From Bacteroidales bacterium (lineage in GTDB: Bacteria; Bacteroidota; Bacteroidia; Bacteroidales; UBA932): a stretch of 6,679 nt of DNA. Positions 1 to 5,078 of this stretch are shown in pieces. The number at the start of each line of letters is the position of its first letter. The first letter of the stretch is position 1. The notes beneath the pieces were generated by a model that saw only the letters and a program-made list of their open reading frames with translations, did no database searches and had not been told where the DNA came from. The DNA lies in contig JALNXR010000114.1 in NCBI GenBank assembly GCA_023230265.1, positions 1 to 6,679 on the forward strand, read 5' to 3'. The position numbers and the translations under genes were made by a program.

Positions 1-134
1 ATGCCGACTGGGTGATAGACCTGGGACCGGAGGGAGGTAAAAACGGTGGAGAGGTATTATTTGAGGGTATTCCGGAAGATTTAACAAACTGTAAAAAGTC
101 ATACACCGGAAAATGTTTAAAAGAAGTAATTTAA
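1..134 (+). CDS. uvrA: UvrA-family excinuclease ABC subunit A, C-terminal end (partial)
   Basis: The window opens inside a gene whose reading frame runs from base 3 to the TAA at 132-134. The 43 visible residues begin [12 protein letters not shown] and contain [13 protein letters not shown] and then [11 protein letters not shown]. This pattern, a conserved [12 protein letters not shown] block followed by G-G-E and a closing S-Y/H-T-G/A-x-x-L, is the hallmark of the extreme C-terminus of UvrA. UvrA is the ABC-type ATPase that finds DNA lesions and loads UvrB in nucleotide excision repair in the cytoplasm. The ATPase domains lie upstream, outside the window. Some Bacteroidota carry UvrA paralogues, so the tail alone does not separate canonical UvrA from a paralogue. 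The next gene starts 58 bases downstream. Confidence 0.85.
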   Translation, partial: ADWVIDLGPEGGKNGGEVLFEGIPEDLTNCKKSYTGKCLKEVI

Positions 135-140
135 AGCAAC

Positions 141-157
141 ATTTTCACAGAGAAAAT
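141..157 (+). terminator. Short AT-rich hairpin downstream of the uvrA end
   Basis: ATTTTC (141-146) and GAAAAT (152-157) form a perfect six-pair stem with a five-base loop, seven bases after the uvrA stop codon. Only one pair is G-C and no T-tract follows, so this is at best a weak terminator. It could also be a chance palindrome in AT-rich DNA. Confidence 0.15.
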
Positions 158-192
158 CATCTTATAGATAGACAATTTAATCCAATCAAAAC

Positions 193-759
193 ATGAAAAA
201 GTTATTAATGATTAGTTTGATTATCGCAGCTTTGTTTTCCTGTGAAAAGAAAGATAATCAGAGAATAAATTTGCAGGAAGATTATTTTCCTCTTCAAATT
301 GGCAACCAATGGAATTTTGAATTAGCAGGAAAAGACTCAATAATTGGCATAACCAAGGTTAATGGGATTGATTATTATGAATTCGTAAACGACTATGGAA
401 CAACTTCCTACTATCGTAAACAAAACAACAGAGTCTATGTAAAGTTCTTCTCCAAAGATAGCAAGGAAGAGATGAAATTTGATTTAGCTGCTAATATTGG
501 CCAGACATGGCCATTCAGTGCAGGTTATGTTACACTTGTCAGCAGAAATGCAAAAATCATTATTGGACATAAACAGATTGATGGTTGTTTACAATTTAAT
601 TTCCACAATAAAGATTTGATGGATTATGGTCATTCAATTTGGCTGGCACCAGGAACTGGAATTATTCAAAAGACAAGCCAAGAATGTTTTGGTTCAGCAT
701 TTACAACCATGAAGCTAAAAACAGCAATGATAAATGATCAGTTGATTGAATTTAAATGA
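193..759 (+). CDS. Small lipoprotein of unknown function
   Basis: This 188-residue protein starts with a lipoprotein signal peptide: two lysines at positions 2-3, a hydrophobic core (LLMISLIIAAL) and a lipobox LFSC with the lipidated cysteine at residue 17. The mature protein begins CEKKDNQ and should be anchored to a membrane, perhaps the outer one. The body (from about residue 31) opens YFPLQIGNQWNFEL, a 'fixed phrase' seen at the start of many uncharacterised Bacteroidota lipoproteins, and then continues as a polar, beta-rich-looking chain with no catalytic motif I recognise. It ends in TAMINDQLIEFK. No Shine-Dalgarno sequence precedes the ATG, as is usual in this phylum, and the signal peptide fixes the start. 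It lies 58 bases after uvrA on the same strand and has no functional link I can name. The function is unknown. The lipoprotein call is firm. Confidence 0.85.
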   Translation: MKKLLMISLIIAALFSCEKKDNQRINLQEDYFPLQIGNQWNFELAGKDSIIGITKVNGIDYYEFVNDYGTTSYYRKQNNRVYVKFFSKDSKEEMKFDLAANIGQTWPFSAGYVTLVSRNAKIIIGHKQIDGCLQFNFHNKDLMDYGHSIWLAPGTGIIQKTSQECFGSAFTTMKLKTAMINDQLIEFK

Positions 760-858
760 ATACCTCCGCCAACATGTAATATAGTCAATAGCTGTGAAAG
801 AAGCAATTTGAAGCATTCCGTTCCGCATAAAGGTTTGTAAAGGTGTATAGGAATGTAG
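760..858. other. Non-coding stretch at the 5' breakpoint of the DUF3267 remnant
   Basis: Between the lipoprotein stop and the TAG at 856-858 I find no reading frame that fits the upstream part of a DUF3267 protein, including its HExxH helix. The stretch is less AT-rich and looks different in texture from its flanks. It holds a possible seven-position inverted pair, GCATTCC (813-819) and GGAATG(T) (850-856), and the near-repeat TTCCG-TTCCG (816-825). It could be the end of a dispersed repeat or the scar of the deletion that removed the front of the neighbouring gene. I cannot decide from one copy. Confidence 0.3.
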
Positions 859-1140
859 CCCCCAAACCTCCAGTGCCCATATTGTCACTGCAAAGAAGCT
901 GTAACAGTAAGACAATATATTATTGGAGCAATAGCACCAGCTATTGTTATGGGAATTATCCCTTCTGTTATTGCAATTATGATTGGAAATTTGGGACTTC
1001 TAATCTTTGGAATGTTTTTTACAGTGGCAGCAGGAGGAGATTTTTTGATAATTAACCTGATTGGAAAGGAAAATAGTTCTGATTTAGTACAAGACCATCC
1101 TTCAGAAGCAGGATGTTACATTTATCGAAAGATAGAATAA
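859..1140 (+). pseudogene. DUF3267-type putative membrane zincin, C-terminal remnant
   Basis: The frame open from 859 to the TAA at 1138-1140 encodes 93 residues that read like the C-terminal third of DUF3267 family proteins (putative membrane metallopeptidases). A P-Y-C-H-C-K-E block is followed by V-R-Q-Y-I-I-G-A-I-A-P, two hydrophobic membrane segments (about IVMGIIPSVIAIMI and LLIFGMFFTVAA), then A-A-G-G-D and the closing L-V-Q-D-H-P-S-E-A-G-C-Y block. These anchor motifs are recalled from the family, not searched. The front half of the protein, where the family carries its HExxH zinc motif, is missing. The frame is closed by TAG at 856-858 and the first ATG (949) lies inside the first membrane segment. 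I therefore call it a 5'-truncated relic, not a working gene. The homology may extend a few codons past the TAG, which would make that stop a degraded Trp codon. Confidence 0.65.
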
Positions 1141-1255
1141 GAGGCAACTCACACAATAGATACATATAGAGCACTTTTGTTATAGGTTTTGCGATACGAT
1201 CCGGAGCGTCTTTCACGCTGAGTGAATTTAATGAGGTTTTCGCTGATTTTTAGGA

Positions 1256-1292
1256 CTATCTGTGATAGGATAGAAAAAATAAAATTTCTATC
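1256..1292 (+). promoter_or_regulatory. Two abutting hairpins with exchangeable stems (possible terminator or attenuator)
   Basis: CTATC (1256-1260) pairs with GATAG (1264-1268) across a three-base loop. Directly next to it, GATAGAAA (1269-1276) pairs perfectly with TTTCTATC (1285-1292) across an eight-base AT loop. Because both stems share the CTATC/GATAG core, either GATAG can pair with either CTATC, so alternative folds exist. TTTATAA follows. The pair lies about 110 bases before the phosphoesterase start, in a 260-base stretch (1141-1400) with no other feature I can see. It could end transcription from upstream or lie in a leader RNA. The overlapping TATCTTTA (1289-1296) resembles a Bacteroidota -7 box (TAnnTTTG) with one mismatch, but I see no convincing -33 box. 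Confidence 0.3.
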
Positions 1293-1400
1293 TTTATAAG
1301 GCAAAACAGTGATCCATAATAAAGGATACGGTTTAAAAAGCGGATTCCGAAAAGCTTTACGAGTAGGGAAAATTTTAAAAAGTATTAAACGAAAATTATT

Positions 1401-2714
1401 ATGAGATTATTAAGTGCCTTTTTTGTGATGTTGATATTAAGTGCATGTTCTTCATGCAATAAGTCAGATTCAACAGATTCTGAAATTAATCCATTTAGCA
1501 ATGGCGGGAATGAAAGAAATATGATCGTTGTTATCAGCGATATCCATCTTGGTGCCGATCTGGATTATGCGGAGATTAATGTCAACCTTAATTCTCTTGA
1601 AAGCTTTCTTGAAAAAGTCAGAGTAGCTCCAAATGTAAAAGAACTTGTCATTGCCGGAGATTTACTTGATGAGTGGTATGTACCAGCCACAATAAATACT
1701 TATCAGGGAAGAGATCAGGCGGATTTTGTTCAACGCATCGCAACAGCCAATGAAGGTGTAATTGACGCATTTAACAATATAATACAGGAAAAGAAAATAA
1801 AAGTTACTTATGTTCCGGGAAACCATGATCTAACTGTAACAGCCGAAAATGTCAACCTTATATTTCCGGGAATAAATCAGGAGCGTGATGATGAACAGGG
1901 TTTGGGTACATACTCGCCCTCGTCAATGCCGGAGTTAGCAATTGAACATGGACACCGCTATAATTTTTTCTGTGCACCTGACCCGATTTCAAATCAGGAT
2001 ATTGCCCCTGGTACCATTACGCCTCCGGGATATTTTTTCACAAGGATAGCTGCACTTCACCATGTACAAGATTGCAATACTGCGGGCGACACAACGCCGG
2101 ATATTACTCAAAATTCTTCTGGCGGTGCAAGCCAAAATTCACTGTTTGCATATTGGAATCTCTGGAAATGGGCAATAAATGCTCTGCCAATAGAAAATCA
2201 GTTTGATGAGAATATGATAGTAACGAATTTTGACGGATTCACGGGTACCTATTCTGTAAACGATTTAATACCTTATCAAACAACTCCGGGCGGATTAATT
2301 GATGTTAATCTTTATAAGGGAATTCAGGATACATGGAATCAAAGACAGGCACTCAACCATGTGGTTGTCAATATACCGGTTAATCAGGCAATTGCAAATT
2401 CGGCTTCGTCCACTGAATCGGATAATCAGGCAAATAATCAATATTTTTTAAATCCAGATTCAGATAAAAGAATTGTCATCTTTGGACATTCGCACGATGC
2501 AAAACTTATTTCTTCTGAAAACTATCAGGGACACAAATCAATCTATGTGAACTCCGGAACATGGATTGACCATAATAAAGTAGGTTCAACAACAATGAAT
2601 TTTGTTGTAATTACCCCGCAAAATGCAGATGCTTTATCACAGACCAAGGTAAAAGTTTATAACTATCAAGGAAAAGTTGTGACAAAAATGGCAGAAGACT
2701 CATTGCGATTGTGA
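1401..2714 (+). CDS. Calcineurin-like metallophosphoesterase lipoprotein
   Basis: This 437-residue protein begins with a lipoprotein signal peptide (hydrophobic residues 3-15, lipobox LSAC, lipidated Cys16), so it acts outside the cytoplasm, anchored to a membrane. It carries the full binuclear metal set of the calcineurin-like superfamily in order: SDIHLG (D47, H49), GDLLDEW (D87, D90), GNHD (N141, H142, D143), EHGH (H183, H185) and GHSHD (H363, H365). NSGTWID follows at 384-390. The GDxxDEW element recalls the LpxH (UDP-2,3-diacylglucosamine hydrolase) branch. LpxH, however, is cytoplasmic and much shorter, and here about 170 residues rich in Asn, Gln and Pro separate the HGH and GHSHD motifs. 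I therefore call the fold and the phosphoesterase chemistry, and leave the substrate open (phosphomonoester, phosphodiester or nucleotide). The start is fixed by the signal peptide. There is no Shine-Dalgarno sequence. It appears to be a single-gene unit, with a pseudogene upstream and a 129-base gap downstream. Confidence 0.9.
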   Translation: MRLLSAFFVMLILSACSSCNKSDSTDSEINPFSNGGNERNMIVVISDIHLGADLDYAEINVNLNSLESFLEKVRVAPNVKELVIAGDLLDEWYVPATINTYQGRDQADFVQRIATANEGVIDAFNNIIQEKKIKVTYVPGNHDLTVTAENVNLIFPGINQERDDEQGLGTYSPSSMPELAIEHGHRYNFFCAPDPISNQDIAPGTITPPGYFFTRIAALHHVQDCNTAGDTTPDITQNSSGGASQNSLFAYWNLWKWAINALPIENQFDENMIVTNFDGFTGTYSVNDLIPYQTTPGGLIDVNLYKGIQDTWNQRQALNHVVVNIPVNQAIANSASSTESDNQANNQYFLNPDSDKRIVIFGHSHDAKLISSENYQGHKSIYVNSGTWIDHNKVGSTTMNFVVITPQNADALSQTKVKVYNYQGKVVTKMAEDSLRL

Positions 2715-2749
2715 ATTTGAGCAGTAGATCAGTTCGCAATTCCTTTATT
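2702..2749 (+). terminator. Candidate terminator overlapping the phosphoesterase stop
   Basis: ATTGCGA (2702-2708) is the exact reverse complement of TCGCAAT (2734-2740). GAATT (2713-2717) and AATTC (2738-2742) offer a competing pairing. The seven-pair stem with a 25-base loop spans the stop codon and is followed by the T-rich TCCTTTATT. The loop is long for an intrinsic terminator, so confidence is low. Confidence 0.25.
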
Positions 2750-2762
2750 CTGCCACACATTA

Positions 2763-2796
2763 GAACAAACAATTTGTCCATGAACAAACAAATGTC
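2763..2796 (+). repeat. Imperfect tandem direct repeat in the gap before the SDR gene
   Basis: GAACAAACAA occurs at 2763-2772 and again at 2782-2791, a 19-base period or about two helical turns. Each copy is followed by a TGTC-ending tail (TTTGTC in the first, ATGTC in the second). The spacing would suit a dimeric regulator bound on one face of the DNA upstream of the SDR start at 2844. The low complexity of the sequence makes chance quite possible. Confidence 0.3.
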
Positions 2797-2843
2797 TGTA
2801 TTGTAGAAAACTAAACTACCAGGATTGACAGATTAAATTTGAA

Positions 2844-3560
2844 ATGAAAAAAGCAATAATTATCGGTGCAACTTCCGGAATTGGAAAAGGACTCGCAAAA
2901 ATTTTGGTTGACAATAATTTTACAGTTGGAATTACAGGCAGACGGGCCGAATTGCTTGAAGAATTGAAATCAGAAAAACCTGACTCATATTTTATAAGGA
3001 CATTTGATATAACAAACACAAAATCAATCAATGAAAATTTAAATGCATTGACAACTGAACTTGGCGGACTTGACTTGCTGATAATTAGTTCGGGAACAGG
3101 TGATTTAAACGAAAACCTTGACTTTGAAATTGAAAAACGAACAATTGAAACGAATGTAACAGGATTTACCTGTATTTCAAACTGGGCTTTTAATTATTTT
3201 GAAAATCAAAAATCAGGACATTTAGTTGCTATCAGTTCCATTGGTGGACTTCGCGGAAGCAGACAGGCACCGGCATATAATGCAACCAAAGCTTATCAAA
3301 TTAATTATTTAGAGGGGTTGAGACAAAAAGCAACAAGGTTAAAGGCTTCAATTTTTATAACAGACATCAGACCTGGCTTAGTTAATACTCAAATGGCAAA
3401 GGGAGATGGATTGTTTTGGGTTATGCCTGTTGAGAAAGCTGTCAGACAAATTTATAAGGCTATAAATAACAAAAGGAAAGTTGTGTACATTACCAAACGC
3501 TGGGGATTTATCGCTTTGGTTTTAAAGAGAATACCAAGAATAATTTATGACAAAATGTAA
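2844..3560 (+). CDS. Short-chain dehydrogenase/reductase (classical SDR)
   Basis: This 238-residue cytoplasmic oxidoreductase has a Rossmann fold. The cofactor loop is GATSGIG (residues 8-14) and TGRR (31-34) follows the second strand, where the arginines suggest a preference for NADP(H). FDITN supplies D55. The usual NNAG is replaced by SSGTG (82-86), and ETNVTG gives the structural N104. The catalytic set is complete: Ser in ISSIGG (S131/S132) and YNATK (Y145, K149). RPGLVNT (177-182) is the standard loop after strand six. Length is normal for the family. The unusual C-terminus (about 209-238, basic and hydrophobic, with VYITKRWGFIALVLKRIPRIIY) could be a membrane-associating tail, as in some SDRs that act on lipids. 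The substrate is unknown. The ATG follows TTTGAA with no Shine-Dalgarno sequence. The next gene is 106 bases away, so it may be transcribed separately from the operon downstream. The gene is noticeably more A-rich than the flavoprotein genes that follow. Confidence 0.9.
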   Translation: MKKAIIIGATSGIGKGLAKILVDNNFTVGITGRRAELLEELKSEKPDSYFIRTFDITNTKSINENLNALTTELGGLDLLIISSGTGDLNENLDFEIEKRTIETNVTGFTCISNWAFNYFENQKSGHLVAISSIGGLRGSRQAPAYNATKAYQINYLEGLRQKATRLKASIFITDIRPGLVNTQMAKGDGLFWVMPVEKAVRQIYKAINNKRKVVYITKRWGFIALVLKRIPRIIYDKM

Positions 3561-3612
3561 TGGAATGACTATTAGCTTTATGGTTGCAGAAAAACAATGA
3601 AAAAGAGATTAA

Positions 3613-3641
3613 TTGAATAATAATTACAGTGATTGGCTTTG
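3613..3641 (+). promoter_or_regulatory. Candidate Bacteroidota-type promoter for the hydrolase operon
   Basis: TGGCTTTG (3634-3641) matches the Bacteroidota -7 element TAnnTTTG at all but one fixed position. A TTG (3613-3615), the core of the -33 element, lies 18 bases upstream. Transcription would start near 3648-3650, giving a leader of under 20 bases before the ATG at 3667. Both elements are short, so this is a suggestion only. The rest of the 3561-3666 gap shows only an AT-rich palindrome (TAATT...AATTA around 3610-3626). Confidence 0.3.
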
Positions 3642-3666
3642 AATATTGATTAAAAAAGCAACATAA

Positions 3667-4827
3667 ATGAGATCAGATTTTTTCACATTTCCAGTTGGTT
3701 ACCATCGTTTTCATAAAAAGCAGTTATATAATTTTCAGCTTAACCGGTGGCACTCTTTAGGGTATTTATCTCATAATGACTTGAAAAAAGCAGGGGAAAA
3801 AATCCGGAAATTCGAAGACTGGAAACCTGTAATGTTGGAGCTGGCAGAGAGCAAACTGGATACTAAGGAAAACATCGAAGCTGCATTCTTTTATCGTGCG
3901 GCTGAATTTTACACTCTTTACGGACAGGAAGACAAGGAATTGCTTTACGATAAGTTCACAGATCTGTTTTATTCTAATATGCCTTTGGACGGAGTGCTGG
4001 TAGAAAAGGTGCCATATAACGAATCATTCCTTCATGTATTGAGAATGGCTAACAAGTCAGAATGTAAAAAAGGGACTGTTCTTATTCATGTCGGGTTTGA
4101 CTCATTTATTGAAGAATTTTATTCGGTTGCATGGTATTTCACAATAAAAGGCTATGAAGTAATAGCATTTGATGGCCCAGGACAAGGGAAAACCATCAAA
4201 AAATTTAATATTCCATTTGACTTTAAATGGGAAAAACCGGTTAAGACAATTTTGGATTATTACAAAATTTCAGAGGCAGCTTTGCTGGGAATATCACTTG
4301 GAGGGTGGTTATGTTTAAGGGCTGCAGCTTTTGAACCTCGAATCAAATGGGTAATCTCTACAGGTGGAGCGTATGATAATTATAAAATTCCGCCTGCAAT
4401 AGCCCGTTGGCTGATGGATTTCTTTAAAAAATACATGAGAGAGGGTTCAAATAAAGTTGCTTTAAAAGGAATTAAAAATGGAGGAATGGAAGCATGGAGA
4501 AATAGCAATATCATGTACATTACCAGAATTAACGTTCCAATGGATGCTTTTGAATATGCATGGCAGATGAACAGCGATAATTTACATGCAGATAAAATTA
4601 AGCAAGACGTTATGGTGATTACTGGCAGAGATGACCATTTTATTCCTTTTAAACTACATGCGCCTATGATAAAATCTTTGAGCAATGCTAAATCTGTGAC
4701 TGATATTGTATTTACTGAAAAAGACCATGCAAGTAATCATTGTTCGATCGGAAATATTAAACTGAGTCTTGATACAATGATTAATTGGCTTGATAAAAAA
4801 ATTGATTTGCAGAAATTTAAGAAATGA
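3667..4827 (+). CDS. Alpha/beta hydrolase with N-terminal helical domain
   Basis: This 386-residue enzyme has an N-terminal region of about 130 residues that looks helical. A serine-hydrolase core follows: VLIHVGFDSF (oxyanion region, 138-147), FDGPGQGKT (168-176), the nucleophile elbow GISLGG with Ser210, an acid in TGRDDHFIP (D322 or D323), and the catalytic His in NHCSIGN (H358, with H354 four residues earlier). This arrangement, including the closing xxHC-x-x-GN block, resembles the family of 2,6-dihydroxypseudooxynicotine hydrolase and FrsA-like esterases, where a helical front domain covers the active site. Members cleave C-C, ester or peptide-like bonds, and I cannot name the substrate here. 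There is no signal peptide, so it is likely cytoplasmic. It is the first gene of a tight same-strand run: the next reading frame starts 11 bases after its stop. The ATG at 3667 is the first in frame after a non-coding gap. Confidence 0.88.
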   Translation: MRSDFFTFPVGYHRFHKKQLYNFQLNRWHSLGYLSHNDLKKAGEKIRKFEDWKPVMLELAESKLDTKENIEAAFFYRAAEFYTLYGQEDKELLYDKFTDLFYSNMPLDGVLVEKVPYNESFLHVLRMANKSECKKGTVLIHVGFDSFIEEFYSVAWYFTIKGYEVIAFDGPGQGKTIKKFNIPFDFKWEKPVKTILDYYKISEAALLGISLGGWLCLRAAAFEPRIKWVISTGGAYDNYKIPPAIARWLMDFFKKYMREGSNKVALKGIKNGGMEAWRNSNIMYITRINVPMDAFEYAWQMNSDNLHADKIKQDVMVITGRDDHFIPFKLHAPMIKSLSNAKSVTDIVFTEKDHASNHCSIGNIKLSLDTMINWLDKKIDLQKFKK

Positions 4828-4838
4828 GATAAGGCAAA

Positions 4839-5042
4839 ATGCGTATGCACAACACAATAATTAAAATCGTAATTGTTAATGGAAGTCCAAAGGGCGAATA
4901 CAGTTTAACTCTTCAGCATAGCCTTTATATGCTGGGGCATGAAAAGGACGTAGAGTTCAAAGTACTTCATGTGGGAAAAGACCTGACAGACATTAATTTT
5001 GAATTATCCTCCCTTGAATCTGCCATTGCTGATATCGAATGA
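4839..5042 (+). CDS. Flavodoxin-fold flavoprotein, N-terminal fragment before the in-frame TGA
   Basis: These 67 codons encode the start of an NADPH-dependent FMN reductase/flavodoxin-like domain: strand one and the FMN phosphate-binding loop are IKIVIVNGSPKGEYS, followed by a helix (LTLQHSLYML) and a second strand (VEFKVLHVGKD). The frame stops at TGA (5040-5042) after ESAIADIE. The very next codons in the same frame, SDAVIWNTPVYTMLVPWQL, supply the expected third strand and the second FMN loop of the same domain, so this is one gene cut in two. The start is supported by AAGG at 4831-4834, one of the few Shine-Dalgarno-like sequences in the window, although ATG at 4845 is also possible. On its own the fragment is too short to fold into a flavodoxin domain. 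It sits 11 bases after the hydrolase gene. Confidence 0.75.
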   Translation: MRMHNTIIKIVIVNGSPKGEYSLTLQHSLYMLGHEKDVEFKVLHVGKDLTDINFELSSLESAIADIE

Positions 5043-5060
5043 TCAGATGCTGTTATCTGG
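5040..5060 (+). other. In-frame TGA followed at once by a hairpin
   Basis: TGA at 5040-5042 interrupts the flavoprotein frame. Directly after it, TCAGAT (5043-5048) pairs with ATCTGG (5055-5060), five Watson-Crick pairs plus one T-G wobble, around the loop GCTGTT. The genes ending at 759, 2714 and 4827 all stop with TGA, so TGA is an ordinary stop codon here. In known bacterial selenocysteine signals (E. coli type) the recognised loop lies further from the UGA, and the affected position (just before S-D-A-V-I-W) is not a catalytic Cys site I know of. Nonsense mutation or sequencing error is the simplest reading. Confidence 0.6.
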
Positions 5061-5078
5061 AATACTCCTGTATATACA

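Noticed and set aside
760..860. Integron attC site after the small lipoprotein gene
   Set aside because: CCGCCAAC is close to but does not fit the RYYYAAC core, and no matching GTTRRRY partner is present.
843..1055. A 70-codon frame overlapping the DUF3267 remnant (MYRNVAPKPPVP...)
   Set aside because: It is a different frame of the same DNA. The in-phase frame with clear DUF3267-like motifs (859-1140) explains the sequence, and this one has low-complexity Tyr/Ser/Asn content and no motif.
1141..1400. Search for a gene, small RNA or transposon remnant in the gap
   Set aside because: All six frames are short and lack motifs. Only the hairpin pair at 1256-1292 and a weak TTCAC/GTGAA stem (1212-1226) stand out, too little to call an RNA gene or element.
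2834..2841. TAAATTTG, a perfect match to the Bacteroidota -7 box
   Set aside because: It ends two bases before the SDR ATG, so transcription would begin inside the coding region. I see no -33 element at proper spacing.
4380..4857. Minus-strand frames inside the hydrolase gene
   Set aside because: They lie antisense to a strongly motif-supported hydrolase, show no recognisable motif, and have the composition expected of antisense shadows.
5039..5042. ATGA overlap that could couple the TGA stop to a new start at 5039
   Set aside because: That ATG is in a different frame and reaches a stop after about 30 codons, so it does not give the downstream flavoprotein.
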